NCBI GenBank assembly: GCA_910585455.1
Contig: CAJUEL010000032.1
Coordinates: forward strand, 1-57,047
DNA length: 57,047 nucleotides
Origin: an uncultured Eisenbergiella sp.
GTDB lineage: Bacteria > Bacillota > Clostridia > Lachnospirales > Lachnospiraceae
Direction of reading: 5' to 3'
In this document: one piece after another, positions 44,955 to 53,965 of the stretch
Layout: each line of letters starts with the position of its first letter
Position numbering within the stretch: position 1 is the first letter of the stretch
The notes under the pieces: model-generated
What the model was told of the DNA's origin: nothing
Database searches by the model: none
The model's input: only the letters and a program-made list of their open reading frames with translations
Position numbers and translations under genes: made by a program

Positions 44955-45026
44955 GGCTAGTTGGTCAAGCGGTCAAGACGTCGCCCTCTCACGGCGAAAA
45001 CAGGGGTTCGATTCCCCTACTAGCTG
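44955..45026 (+). tRNA. tRNA-Glu (anticodon CTC)
   Basis: A complete cloverleaf fits: acceptor GGCTAGT with ACTAGCT, D arm TGGTCAAGCGGTCAAGAC, anticodon stem TCGCC/GGCGA with loop CTCTCAC (anticodon CTC reading GAG), and T arm CAGGGGTTCGATTCCCCT. No CCA is encoded; the discriminator base is G. Confidence 0.93.
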
Positions 45027-45175
45027 TTGACTGTTTTTAAAACAGCCCAACCCGAAAGAATGCTGGAAATCTGCCAAAGGCGGTTTACAGTATTTTTTTT
45101 GTTATAAACAACTGATTTCCCTGGCCGGTACGAGGGCGGATGTGTCTGCCCAACCCGTTGCCTGCGGAAATGGAC

Positions 45176-45209
45176 GGCGGCGATGAAGGAATATTCGTTC
45201 ATCGCCGCC
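45176..45209. terminator. GC-rich hairpin downstream of the coiled-coil gene
   Basis: GGCGGCGATGAA (45176-45187) pairs with TTCATCGCCGCC (45198-45209). There is no T run, so it may be a weak terminator or an RNA-stabilising end. The rest of the gap 45027-45355 shows only a weak hairpin just after the tRNA. Confidence 0.5.
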
Positions 45210-45355
45210 ATTCATTCCCATATTCTGTTTTCCGTGCTGTTTCAATCCCCATATGTAAAGGCAAAAAACACTGACATGAACAATCAGATAAGAGCCGCAT
45301 ATCCCCTGGCAAGGCATACCATCGTGAAATATTGCCTGCAAAAGGGCAGACCGCC

Positions 45356-45934
45356 CTATTGCGGTATCAGATCGTTCATTTTCAATATCTCAATGACAGT
45401 CCCCATTTCGTCATTGAGAGCGTGGATTTCCCGCCTGATATTTCTTTCTGCATACTTCATATCAAGCTTTAAATCCTCCAGCTTCCTTGTGATGTGCAAC
45501 TGCTGCATTTCCATCGTTCCCATCCGCGCCTCTGTTTTGCCAAGCCGGTTCTCCACACTATCAAGCCGCTCATTCACCTTGCCAAGCTGGTTCTCCACAT
45601 TATCGAGCCGACCCTCCACCTTGCCAAGCTGGTTCTCCACATTATCGAGCCGACCCTCCACCTTGCCAAGCTGGTTCTCCACATTATCGAGCCGACCCTC
45701 CATCTTGTCGAGCTGGTTCTCCACATTATCGAGCCGACCCTCCACCTTGTCAAGTCGGTCCTCTACCTTGCAAAGCCGGTCCTCCACCCTGCTAAGCCGG
45801 TCCTCCACCCTGCCAAGCCGGTCATTCATGCCGGCAATCTGCCCTTCGAGCTTATCCAGCCGTTCATGAACAGGTGCGATTTTGATGTCAAGCAGTTGTC
45901 CGATTAGCCTCAAATCCTCATTCGTCAGTGCCAT
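45356..45934 (-). CDS. Coiled-coil protein built of 14-residue repeats
   Basis: This 192-residue protein is almost all coiled coil. After MALTNEDLRLIGQLLDIKIAP it repeats a seven-residue unit of the kind RLDNVEN/QLGKVEG about 15 times, then ends in KLEDLKLDMKYAERNIRREI and EILKMNDLIPQ. The start has AAAAAGGAGG upstream. Similar repeat-rich proteins are common as hypotheticals in this family; function unknown. The repeats are nearly identical at the DNA level in 42-base units, so the length is likely to vary between strains. Confidence 0.82.
   Translation of the reverse strand: MALTNEDLRLIGQLLDIKIAPVHERLDKLEGQIAGMNDRLGRVEDRLSRVEDRLCKVEDRLDKVEGRLDNVENQLDKMEGRLDNVENQLGKVEGRLDNVENQLGKVEGRLDNVENQLGKVNERLDSVENRLGKTEARMGTMEMQQLHITRKLEDLKLDMKYAERNIRREIHALNDEMGTVIEILKMNDLIPQ
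45579..45746. repeat. 42-base tandem repeat, four units
   Basis: Four successive 42-base units (45579, 45621, 45663, 45705) of the type TTGCCAAGCTGGTTCTCCAC... differ at only a few bases. Shorter 21-base units continue to about 45830. The repeat encodes the heptad array and keeps frame when units are gained or lost. Confidence 0.9.
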
Positions 45935-46044
45935 TCAAACCTCCTTTTTGCTTATTCACAGAACGCTCCGATTATAACATGTCCGGAAGCGAAAGTCCAG
46001 ATAATAGATGGCACCATCTGTAACAACAGTCCGGTTCTCGTTAA

Positions 46045-48798
46045 TCACGCCCTGCGTATGCGAATCCCAAAGGTTGCGATTTCGAAAGGCGCGATCTGTA
46101 CCTCATACTGGTTTTGATCGTTCCCGGTCAGCGCTTCCTTCTCCCGCTCCAGAATGTCGCTGCGATATGCCTCCTGCATCCAGAAGCTCTTTTGAAGCTG
46201 CAAAAGAACCGGCTTCTCCGTCACGTTTACGAAGCGCACAAGGATATCCGAACCGTCTTCCTTTCTCTTAAAGCCCGTCAGGGCAAGCCCGCTGCCCTGC
46301 CACTCCAGAAAGCTTTGGGCGGGCGGAAGCGATTTGTCAGCAGGCACGCCCTCTCCTCCTGCCTGTCCGGGAATCTGGCACGCGGTCAGATCGTTCTGGA
46401 ACTGATAGCCTTCCTGGTAAGCCGCTGCGATTTCCTCTGCAGCAAAGGGAACGACCTCATAGCGCAGGCAGCAAGGTCCCTGCATCTGCGCATCCGGCGT
46501 AGGAAAAACGCCCCAGTCTCCCATTTCTCCCACACAGCGCAGCAGTGTAACCGCGATGGCATTCTGCGCATCGGGGAGAATTTCATATTCGTACAGCCCG
46601 AAATTCGCCACCAACAATCCCGCCTTTTCGTCACACATCGCCACAAAATTCTGCTGATGCTCACAGCCGCTGGGATTTTTCCAGGTTTCCTTATGCCGGT
46701 TCGGACGCTTTACCACCTCAAAGGTGGAATCCGCATAATGCTCCTGCGCCTTCAAGCCTGTGGGGAAAACTGCGCGGAGCCTGTGATCCTTCGCCGTATT
46801 ATCAAAGGATGTCTCCACCCTGACGCCCTTTCCATGCTTTTCCAGCGTCAGCCGTGTGGTCAGATGAAGCGCCGTCGTTTCGGCGCTGCGCTGCGCCTGC
46901 CGGATATGAAATTCCACCATGCTTTCCCGCTCCTTTTGAAGCAGCCCATCGGCAGATTCCGGAATTTCCAGCTCCTGTTCTATCTCATATACCGCGCGCC
47001 AGGGGGTATCCTCTGCCAGCCTGATCCGGGCAGCCATTCCCCGGGTGGTGACCGGCGTCGTATTTTTGGGCTGTACAAAAATATACTCATTTCCGATATC
47101 GCCGCAATCCTCGTACCAGCCAAGCTGTGCAAAGACTTTTTGGGTCCTTTTATCCGTCAGGGTATAGGAGCCGTCCGGGGCGATCTCCACTTTGAGGAAA
47201 GCATTTTCCATCGCGCATGGCGCTGTCACAAGGCCAGGCTCCTTCCCTTTTCTCCCATCGTCTGCGGATGCCCGGCATAGCGTATACATCGCATAGCCCA
47301 TGGCCGCGGCCCGGGCTTCAAAGGTGACCTTCACCTGACGCGCCATATAGGGCTGCCGGAAACGGTCATCCGGAAGGGTATAGCCAAAGGCTGTCCCCAT
47401 ATCCTCAATCGATGCCTCCACCGGATTTCCTGCCGCATCCTTTAACTGGAAATCCGGAAAAGGAAGCCCCTGGGCATCTCCGTAGGCCTCATGCAGCTGC
47501 CTGTCACCGATGCGCTGCCAGTCCAGCACCACAGAAATCACCTGGCTCTTTTCCCATCCCGTGGTATTGAACACGACAAAGGGAACGTCCCCGACCGCGC
47601 ATTGTGCCACAGCGCCGTGCACAAGCTGTGACGCCAGAAAAGCCCTGCTCTCATTGGCAATTTCCTGTGCCACCTGCAGACTTTTTGCAAAGCGGCTTTT
47701 CATCTCCTCCTGCACGCTGTCGATGCTGCAGTTGCAGATGCTGTCATGAGGATGATTTTTCATCAGCGTTTTCCAGCTGTACTGCAAAAAGTCCGCCGGA
47801 TTCTCCATGCCAAAAAGTCCCGCGAGCGCGGAGAGAGGCTCCGCCTCCTTTTCCAGCGCGGTTTCGCACCGTCTGTTATATATTTTCAAATCGATTCTGG
47901 AGGAGGTGGTGTTCACCAGCGTGTACAAACCATCCGTTTCCTGACTGATCAGCTCTCCCTTCACCGTGGTGATATCCTCTCCCATTTCCCGGCGGACCGC
48001 TTCCACATACGCAGGAAAATCGGAATGGATGAATTCGATATCCGGATACAGACGCCGCGCCGTCTCAAGCGCCCTGCCCAGGTCCTTCTGCACGGGCTGA
48101 TGATCACAGCCGTTCATGAACAAAAGCTGGCTCGTCCCCGCAAAGCGCCTTGCACGTTTTAAACGCTCATCCCAGTATTGCCGCGCTTCCTCCTCCCCGG
48201 TCGGAATCTCCATCCCGTTATTGTACCAGTTTGCGAAAAGAATGCCGGGCAGGCGGCTTTCGTCCGGAGATTCCCAGTACATCTCCGAATAAGCGGAGGT
48301 ATAATCTCCGCCCTCCAGCACCTGATTGTCAAAGCCCACCGGCTTCACGCCGCGCCCGAAAACCGCCGCCTCCATACCCGCCTGTGATAAAAGCTGGGGC
48401 ATCTGCCCTGCGTTCCCGAAAGCGTCCGGGAAATAGCCGATCTTACAGACAGCCCCCGCCTCCTGCGCCATTTTCATGCCGACCAGCAGGTTCCGCACGT
48501 TGGCCTCCCCGCTGGTGAGGAACTCATCCTGCAGGATATACCAGGGACCCACCACAAATCTCCCTTCCCGGATATAACGCATGAGCTTTTCCCGGTTCTG
48601 GGGCCTGATTTCCAGATAGTCCTCCAGCACGATCGTCTGGCTGTCCAAATGGAAGCTTCGGAAGGTCGGATCCGTTTCAAAAAGCTCCATCGCATCATCC
48701 ATCAGCTTCACCAGCTTTTTCCGATGCTGCTCAAAGGTCATATACCATTCCCTGTCCCAGTGAGAATGGGAAATGACATGTACGGTTGTTTTTTTCAT
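46045..48798 (-). CDS. Alpha-mannosidase (GH38)
   Basis: This 917-residue enzyme has the GH38 metal site in HSHWDREWYMTFEQHRKK and the nucleophile Asp in GYFPDAFGNAGQMPQLL, then HDSICNCSIDSVQEEM and a large C-terminal beta domain. It cleaves alpha-linked mannose, inside the cell since no signal peptide is present. The start is ATG 48798, overlapping the YbaK-like stop by four bases. No mannose transporter lies nearby. Confidence 0.95.
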   Translation of the reverse strand: MKKTTVHVISHSHWDREWYMTFEQHRKKLVKLMDDAMELFETDPTFRSFHLDSQTIVLEDYLEIRPQNREKLMRYIREGRFVVGPWYILQDEFLTSGEANVRNLLVGMKMAQEAGAVCKIGYFPDAFGNAGQMPQLLSQAGMEAAVFGRGVKPVGFDNQVLEGGDYTSAYSEMYWESPDESRLPGILFANWYNNGMEIPTGEEEARQYWDERLKRARRFAGTSQLLFMNGCDHQPVQKDLGRALETARRLYPDIEFIHSDFPAYVEAVRREMGEDITTVKGELISQETDGLYTLVNTTSSRIDLKIYNRRCETALEKEAEPLSALAGLFGMENPADFLQYSWKTLMKNHPHDSICNCSIDSVQEEMKSRFAKSLQVAQEIANESRAFLASQLVHGAVAQCAVGDVPFVVFNTTGWEKSQVISVVLDWQRIGDRQLHEAYGDAQGLPFPDFQLKDAAGNPVEASIEDMGTAFGYTLPDDRFRQPYMARQVKVTFEARAAAMGYAMYTLCRASADDGRKGKEPGLVTAPCAMENAFLKVEIAPDGSYTLTDKRTQKVFAQLGWYEDCGDIGNEYIFVQPKNTTPVTTRGMAARIRLAEDTPWRAVYEIEQELEIPESADGLLQKERESMVEFHIRQAQRSAETTALHLTTRLTLEKHGKGVRVETSFDNTAKDHRLRAVFPTGLKAQEHYADSTFEVVKRPNRHKETWKNPSGCEHQQNFVAMCDEKAGLLVANFGLYEYEILPDAQNAIAVTLLRCVGEMGDWGVFPTPDAQMQGPCCLRYEVVPFAAEEIAAAYQEGYQFQNDLTACQIPGQAGGEGVPADKSLPPAQSFLEWQGSGLALTGFKRKEDGSDILVRFVNVTEKPVLLQLQKSFWMQEAYRSDILEREKEALTGNDQNQYEVQIAPFEIATFGIRIRRA

Positions 48799-49283
48799 TT
48801 CTCTATCTCCTTTTCCTGATATCCTTTACAGATGTCCACCCACTCCGGATGTCCTGCGCACTCCTCCAGCTCCGGGATCGCAAGCTCGATCGCGCTGTGG
48901 GAGCTGCCGCAGGCGGGAAAAACCGTTTCGAAGCGTTTCAGCGACACATCCAGATATACGGTCACGCCCTCCTTTAGAGCAAAGGGGCACACGCCGCCCA
49001 CGGCATGACCGACCAGCGCCTCCACCTCATCCGGCGAAAGCATCTTCGCCTTTGTGCCAAACCGCGCCTTATATCTGGCATTATCGATTTTCGCATCCCC
49101 TGCCGCCACCACCAGGATCGCATGGGATTCTACGAGAAAGGACAGCGTCTTCGCGATTCTCTGCGGCGCACAGCCCAGTGCGGCGGCGGCAAGCTCCACC
49201 GTCGCGCTGGATGCGTCAAACTCCCGCACTCTGTCTTCCATTCCGTATTGCTTTAAATAGGCCTTCACTCTTTCAATAGACAT
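48795..49283 (-). CDS. YbaK/EbsC-type aminoacyl-tRNA deacylase
   Basis: This 162-residue protein has the YbaK/ProX pattern: SSATVELAAAALGCAPQRIAKTLSF, VVAAGDAKIDNARYKARFG and VGGVCPFALKEGVTVYLD. Members hydrolyse mischarged Cys-tRNAPro or Ala-tRNAPro. It is translated just ahead of the GH38 gene, an odd pairing without a shared pathway. Confidence 0.92.
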   Translation of the reverse strand: MSIERVKAYLKQYGMEDRVREFDASSATVELAAAALGCAPQRIAKTLSFLVESHAILVVAAGDAKIDNARYKARFGTKAKMLSPDEVEALVGHAVGGVCPFALKEGVTVYLDVSLKRFETVFPACGSSHSAIELAIPELEECAGHPEWVDICKGYQEKEIEK

Positions 49284-49302
49284 TTCATTCTCCCTTAGCT
49301 TT

Positions 49303-49332
49303 GTAACAGTTCAGACAAGCCTGAACTGTTAC
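49303..49332. repeat. GTAACAGTTCA/TGAACTGTTAC hairpin repeat
   Basis: GTAACAGTTCA (49303-49313) and TGAACTGTTAC (49322-49332) form a perfect 11-bp stem around an eight-base loop, exactly at the end of the TldE gene. This is the cleanest copy of a family also seen at 34357, 52639, 53653 and 56901. Confidence 0.8.
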
Positions 49333-50631
49333 TTATTTCCCGGAAATCACCACGCCGTCGAAGGCCGCATAAGGCAGCACGCTGCTGCCGTCCTCCACCG
49401 TTTCTTTGGATATGGCGACCAGACTGTTTAACAGCCCGGCGAGATTTCCGTTGATCATGGTTTCGCTGACCGCGCCTTTGACCGTGCCGTCCTCAATGAG
49501 GAAGCTGTTTTTTGCCACGCCGGAAAACTCGCCGTTTATGCCCGGCTGTCCGCCGGAGAAACGGCCCACGATCAGCCCCCTTTTGATTCCCTTGATCAGC
49601 TCGTCATAAGGGGTATCGCCGCCCTCCATGACGACCGCGAAGGAAGAGTTTTTCGCGGGCGCAAAACCGGACTTGTTCGCCACATACAAAGACAGCAGAA
49701 AGCTTTTGAGCACGCCGTTTTGAATCAGGTCGAAATCCTCTGACAAAAATCCGTCGCCTGTGTAGCGTTCGCCGCACACGATGCGGGGATCGCCGGGGCG
49801 CAGGGAAAGGGTGATGCGTTCGTCCGCCACCTTCTGCCCCAGCTTGTCCAGCCAGATACTAGTTTTTTCCAAAATCACGCCGTCAGAGGCAAAATTCCTG
49901 CCGATGGCGTAAAGAAATTCCTTCATGCTCGCGGGCGTCAATACGATGGTCCCCTCAAATTTTCCCGTCAGGGGAACCGTGGAAAGCTGTGCCTGCACAT
50001 CAGCCAGGTCCTTTCTTAAGGAGCCCAGCTCGATAAAGGGGCGGTCCAGCCTGTCCGTGTAAATGTCGCTGCCAAAAAAGGAGGTGGAGCGCTCCCCCTC
50101 GTGCCCGGAGAACATGAGGGAAATGCTGTAGGCCCCCCTGCAGGATTCAAACTCCGTACCGTTTGTATTCTGGTAGATCGAATGGACTTTATCGTGGGAA
50201 ACGATCATCTGCTCCATCAGGATTTTGGGATACTGTTCCCTGATGTCGCGCATCAGCTCCTTTGTGCGTGTAAAAAACAGATCGATATCCGGCTCATAGG
50301 CGCCGTCACAAAAGCGTTTGTTCTCCTGCCGCGGCGCGATGTCATAGGCGCTGTCTGAGATGCCGTTCCCGGCAGAACGGATGCAGTCTTCTGCCGCCTG
50401 GGTAAGCGCGCTGTCGGCAAAGCTGTTGATGGCGACGGAGCCCTTTTTATTTTCTTTATATGCCGTGATGGTCAGACTGTGATCGAACAACGTGCGGAAC
50501 AGGGAAAATTCCCCGCCGTCCACGTTAAATTCGTGGGTTTCCTTTTCTGTGACGGTGTACTGCGCCTTTTGGGCGCCGGCGCGTTCAAGCGCTGTCCCCA
50601 CCTTTTTTGCAACTTCTCTGATATCTTCCAT
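49333..50631 (-). CDS. tldE: TldE/PmbA-like metalloprotease subunit
   Basis: This 432-residue protein is the PmbA/TldE half of the TldD-TldE peptidase, which trims peptides such as microcin B17 leaders and degrades unfolded peptides. It has GERYTGDGFLSEDFDLIQNG and the closing FSGGQPGINGEFSGVAKNSFLIEDG pattern of the family; it lacks the HExxxH of TldD, as expected. It follows TldD by two bases. Confidence 0.93.
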   Translation of the reverse strand: MEDIREVAKKVGTALERAGAQKAQYTVTEKETHEFNVDGGEFSLFRTLFDHSLTITAYKENKKGSVAINSFADSALTQAAEDCIRSAGNGISDSAYDIAPRQENKRFCDGAYEPDIDLFFTRTKELMRDIREQYPKILMEQMIVSHDKVHSIYQNTNGTEFESCRGAYSISLMFSGHEGERSTSFFGSDIYTDRLDRPFIELGSLRKDLADVQAQLSTVPLTGKFEGTIVLTPASMKEFLYAIGRNFASDGVILEKTSIWLDKLGQKVADERITLSLRPGDPRIVCGERYTGDGFLSEDFDLIQNGVLKSFLLSLYVANKSGFAPAKNSSFAVVMEGGDTPYDELIKGIKRGLIVGRFSGGQPGINGEFSGVAKNSFLIEDGTVKGAVSETMINGNLAGLLNSLVAISKETVEDGSSVLPYAAFDGVVISGK

Positions 50632-50632
50632 G

Positions 50633-52018
50633 TCAGCGTCCTCCTATCATCACCTTGCAGCGCAGCGCCGGACCGCCCATTCCCACCGGCATGGGCTGCT
50701 TTTTGCCGCACATTCCGCTGCTCGCCCAGACCACGGTATCCGATACCATGTCCACGGTTTTCAGCATCTCAAACGCCACGCCGGAAATAGTCGTATCCAA
50801 AATGGCGCGCCCCAGCTTTCCTTTTTTGATCTCATAGCCCATGCACACGCCGAACATGAACTCCCCTGTGGTATCCGCCTGTCCATTGTTGGTGTCTGTC
50901 AGATAATAGCCGTCCTCCACGGAGGCGATGATGTCCTCCAGCTTATCCTTTCCGGGCAAAACGGCGGTATTGCGCATCCGGATCAGCGGTTCATCGGAAA
51001 AGCCAAAGGCTCTGGCGTTGCCTGCAGGCTGCATGCCGAAATGCTGTGCGCTCTCCCGGCTGTTCATGTAGCCTGTCAGCACGCCCTCTTTGATCAGCAC
51101 CGCATCCTGTGCCGGCGTCCCCTCATCGTCCAGATATACCGGCAGGGGAGCCGTCTTACCGAATGCCGTATGGGCAAAATCCACCATCGACACAAGTCCG
51201 GACGCCACCTGCTTATGCAGAGCTGGTCCCGCCACGGAGCCGCCCAGCACCAGATCCGCCTCCACCGTATGGCCCACCGCCTCGTGCGCCAGCATGCCGG
51301 GCAGAATGCCGCCCAGCACCACCGTCTTAAGACCTGCCTCGGCATAGACGCCCTCCCGCTTTTTCATCAGCTTTTCATAGAGGCCATCCAGCTTCGGATA
51401 CAGCAATGCAGGATCGGTGAAATTCTCCCCGAAGATGCCCGCTCCCCCCATCACCTCAAACAGCTCGATGGGCACACCGGAGGTGGTCTCTGTGTTCATG
51501 AACACATACAGATAGCTTCTGGGGGAACAGATATGTCCGCTGCAGCCGTCCGACGTGCAAATCCGCTTCTCCATGGAATCCTCCAGCGCCATCACGCTGC
51601 GGCTGGAAAGTCCCGGATATTTCTGCGTAATGTAGGCGTCCACCTCCTTCGCAAATTCGATGTAACGCTTCTGCTGCGTATCCTGCATTTCCCTGTTTAA
51701 CGGAATCTCCCTTTGTGGAATTGGCTCCAGGCTCCCTTTTCCTCTGCCCACATGACGATCCATAAAAGCGGCATTCTGCGTCGCCGCCCGCAGCACAGCC
51801 TCCGCTGCCTGCCCCGTGCATTCCGCCATGGAGGAAAAGCCATAGACGCCGTTTTGATACACTCTGGCGCAAACCCCCGCGCTCTGCGTCCTCTGATTTC
51901 CCGTCAGATTGCCCTGCACCAGGGAAATTCTTCTGTTACGGTTTTCCTGCGCCCTCAGCTCTGTGTGAACCCCTTCCGAAAAAAGAGCTCTTTTTCCTGA
52001 AATAAAATCTTCCAGCAT
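50633..52018 (-). CDS. tldD: TldD metalloprotease subunit
   Basis: This 461-residue protein carries the zinc motif HEAVGHTVEAD (HExxxH) and the TldD ending. It forms the catalytic half of the TldD/TldE heterodimer. The start is ATG 52018 with GGAG eight bases upstream; an earlier in-frame ATG would overlap the methyltransferase stop. The pair can mature RiPP leaders elsewhere, so a link to the peptide operon 40 kb away is possible but not shown. Confidence 0.95.
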   Translation of the reverse strand: MLEDFISGKRALFSEGVHTELRAQENRNRRISLVQGNLTGNQRTQSAGVCARVYQNGVYGFSSMAECTGQAAEAVLRAATQNAAFMDRHVGRGKGSLEPIPQREIPLNREMQDTQQKRYIEFAKEVDAYITQKYPGLSSRSVMALEDSMEKRICTSDGCSGHICSPRSYLYVFMNTETTSGVPIELFEVMGGAGIFGENFTDPALLYPKLDGLYEKLMKKREGVYAEAGLKTVVLGGILPGMLAHEAVGHTVEADLVLGGSVAGPALHKQVASGLVSMVDFAHTAFGKTAPLPVYLDDEGTPAQDAVLIKEGVLTGYMNSRESAQHFGMQPAGNARAFGFSDEPLIRMRNTAVLPGKDKLEDIIASVEDGYYLTDTNNGQADTTGEFMFGVCMGYEIKKGKLGRAILDTTISGVAFEMLKTVDMVSDTVVWASSGMCGKKQPMPVGMGGPALRCKVMIGGR

Positions 52019-52022
52019 GCCT

Positions 52023-52622
52023 TTATCTCCTTTCAAAAACATAATTTTTCCAAACCATCATATCCGACGGCATTTCGCATTGAAATATAAAATCCTCTCC
52101 CGCCGCTTCTGAAAGCTCTGCCAGCGTATGGGCGATAAAATTCCGGTCATACACCTCTCCGTCCACCGTGCACAGGCTCCTCTCCTCCATTCTGCCCTCG
52201 CCCTCCCGGACCGTTAAGAAAAGCTTCCCTTTTTCCTCAAGCACCTGTTTCATCCGTGTAAAAGCGAGGGGCAACTGCCCGTTTTCGATGTGGACCAGCC
52301 CGGCGATGACGACGATGGCATCCACCCTGCCGATATACGAATAATCGCAAAGAATGTCCTCCTGATAAAAGAGAATGCCCGGATTTTTCTGCCGCGCGAT
52401 CCTGATGCTTTCTTTGCTGAAATCGATACCCAACGCCTCATAGCCATACGCTGCGATCCGCCCTGTCTCATATCCCGCGCCGCAGCATAAGTCAAGCACC
52501 CGCGCCCCTTTGGGCAGCGTGTCTAAAAATGCATACAGGCTCTCCATTCTGGCATCCGGCGCATAGCCCCGTTGGGCCCATTCCTGCGCCGCTTTGTCGT
52601 AGTATTCCATCGTACCGTTCAT
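52023..52622 (-). CDS. Class I SAM-dependent methyltransferase (small)
   Basis: This 199-residue protein has the SAM-binding motif VLDLCCGAGYETGRIAAYGYEALGIDFSKE and a DAIVVIAGLVHIENGQL acidic stretch. The start is ATG 52622 with GGAGG seven bases upstream. Substrate unknown. It is four bases from the TldD start, so one operon. Confidence 0.9.
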   Translation of the reverse strand: MNGTMEYYDKAAQEWAQRGYAPDARMESLYAFLDTLPKGARVLDLCCGAGYETGRIAAYGYEALGIDFSKESIRIARQKNPGILFYQEDILCDYSYIGRVDAIVVIAGLVHIENGQLPLAFTRMKQVLEEKGKLFLTVREGEGRMEERSLCTVDGEVYDRNFIAHTLAELSEAAGEDFIFQCEMPSDMMVWKNYVFERR

Positions 52623-52638
52623 CAGTATTCCTCCGTTA

Positions 52639-52670
52639 CTGTTCACACCTTAGCCAGGCTGAAGCGTTAC
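52639..52670. repeat. Degenerate GTAACAGTTCA-type hairpin repeat
   Basis: ACTGTTCACACCTTAGCC and GGCTGAAGCGTTAC match the family at 49303-49332 with changes in the left arm. Confidence 0.4.
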
Positions 52671-52927
52671 CACAATTTCCAAATCCATTATAATATCTTT
52701 TCCCCCAAAATACTACCACCCAAAAGCACTATTTTTCAGCTTGCCAGCGATATGGGGTTATGTTAGAATAATCACGATGTTACTGATCGCGAGGGGAACA
52801 ATCGCATTATATCAGCATGCCGGAATTGACCAGGGTTCTCCCTGACCAAAGTTCAGGCTCCGCGCGAAATGACATGGAGCGTCGAAATTCAGCATGCAAT
52901 ATAAGCCGTGGAGGCGGCACTACACAT

Positions 52928-53665
52928 ATGGACAATATTTTTGAACAGGTGGAAAAAAATATAGACAGTCTTGTCGCAGACAGCGTGGATTGGGCTGCAT
53001 GCGCTTCCCAAAAGCAGCTGCAGGAAGCGAGAATGGGCAACCTGAAACTGCGTTTTTGGGACAGGGACATTCCGCAGGAATGGTTAAAGGATATCAGTGG
53101 GAAAAGGGTGCTCTGTTTAGCGGGCGGGGGCGGCCTGCAGGCTCCCCTGCTCGCCTGTGCGGGAGCGAAGGTTACGGTGATTGATCTTTCCAATAAAATG
53201 CTGGATAAGGACAGGGAAATCGCCAAAAGGGAAAATCTGCAAATAGAAATTGTAAAAGGCAACATATGCGATTTATCCATGTTCGGCGACTGTTCCTTCG
53301 ATTTTATTCTGAATCCGCCCTCGCTCATGTATCTTCCGGACTTAAACCCCGTATTCCGGGAATGCTATCGTGTGCTGACTGCAGGAGGCGTTTTCATCAT
53401 GATGGCTCCCAATCCGATCAATTATGTATGCGATTATGTCGATGACGAAAACGGCGGATATTACAAGGCTGTTCACAGAATGCCTTTTTGTTCCCGGGAT
53501 TACGACGATTCGGACTGGATTGAATATGGACACACCATGGAAGCGTATCTGGGCGGTCTGACAGATTGCGGTTTTCTGATCAGTGGATATATGGAATGTC
53601 AGATGGAGGATATTACGGAATTATATTTTATGACGAGGGCAGTCAAATACTCTGAAACAGTTTAG
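52928..53665 (+). CDS. Class I SAM-dependent methyltransferase
   Basis: This 245-residue protein has the SAM site KRVLCLAGGGGLQAPLLACAGAKVTVIDLS and FDFILNPPSLMYLPDLNPVFRECYRVLTAGGVFIM. The start is ATG 52928, with GGAGG 13 bases upstream; earlier in-frame starts are possible. A hairpin repeat overlaps its stop codon. Substrate unknown. Confidence 0.9.
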   Translation: MDNIFEQVEKNIDSLVADSVDWAACASQKQLQEARMGNLKLRFWDRDIPQEWLKDISGKRVLCLAGGGGLQAPLLACAGAKVTVIDLSNKMLDKDREIAKRENLQIEIVKGNICDLSMFGDCSFDFILNPPSLMYLPDLNPVFRECYRVLTAGGVFIMMAPNPINYVCDYVDDENGGYYKAVHRMPFCSRDYDDSDWIEYGHTMEAYLGGLTDCGFLISGYMECQMEDITELYFMTRAVKYSETV

Positions 53666-53684
53666 ACTTGTCTGAACTGTTTCA
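53653..53684. repeat. GTAACAGTTCA-type hairpin repeat at the methyltransferase stop
   Basis: TGAAACAGTT (53653-53662) pairs with AACTGTTTCA (53675-53684); the loop TAGACTTGTCTG contains the stop codon. It has the repeat-family ends and may also act as the gene's terminator, though no T run follows. Confidence 0.65.
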
Positions 53685-53692
53685 ATGCTCTG

Positions 53693-53772
53693 GTTACTTT
53701 TCACGGGGTGGGTCGCAGCCCGTTGCCCCGTCTGTCCCTTCTGGTCGTGCTCCCCACCCTGTGAAAAGTAAC
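53693..53772. repeat. Full GTGAAAAGTAAC hairpin element
   Basis: GTTACTTTTCACGGGGTGGG (53693-53712) pairs with the 53752-53772 arm ending CCTGTGAAAAGTAAC over about 19 bases with one mismatch. Half copies lie at 24263-24316 and 36400-36450. Confidence 0.75.
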
Positions 53773-53811
53773 TTGCTCTACAGCCCATCCATGGGCATCT
53801 GTAAAATTTCG

Positions 53812-53948
53812 TTGACTTATATGCTTTTCTGCTATAGAATGATATCAACATAAAATGAAACGTAGCTCTTTTGCCACCGGGTAAAGAGATAAAGCGTCAG
53901 ACGTTCTATCGTTAGGTCATAGAAGATAGAATGTTTGGCGTTTTTTTT
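53812..53948 (+). promoter_or_regulatory. Promoter, short leader frame and terminator hairpin upstream of the MATE gene
   Basis: TTGACT (53812-53817) and TAGAAT (53835-53840) are 17 bases apart. A nine-codon frame MKRSSFATG starts at 53855. A hairpin (53895-53940, CGTCAGACGTTCTATC with GATAGAATGTTTGGCG) followed by eight T ends 17 bases before ATG 53966. This is an intrinsic terminator within the leader, so the pump is probably controlled by attenuation; the short frame has no clear ribosome site. Confidence 0.65.
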
Positions 53949-53965
53949 ACAGAAAGGCAATACAA

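Noticed and set aside
45000..45060. Further tRNA genes or rRNA next to tRNA-Glu
   Set aside because: No second cloverleaf or rRNA sequence was found nearby.
45579..45746. Possible CRISPR array
   Set aside because: The 42-base units are contiguous, with no spacers, and encode a coiled coil.
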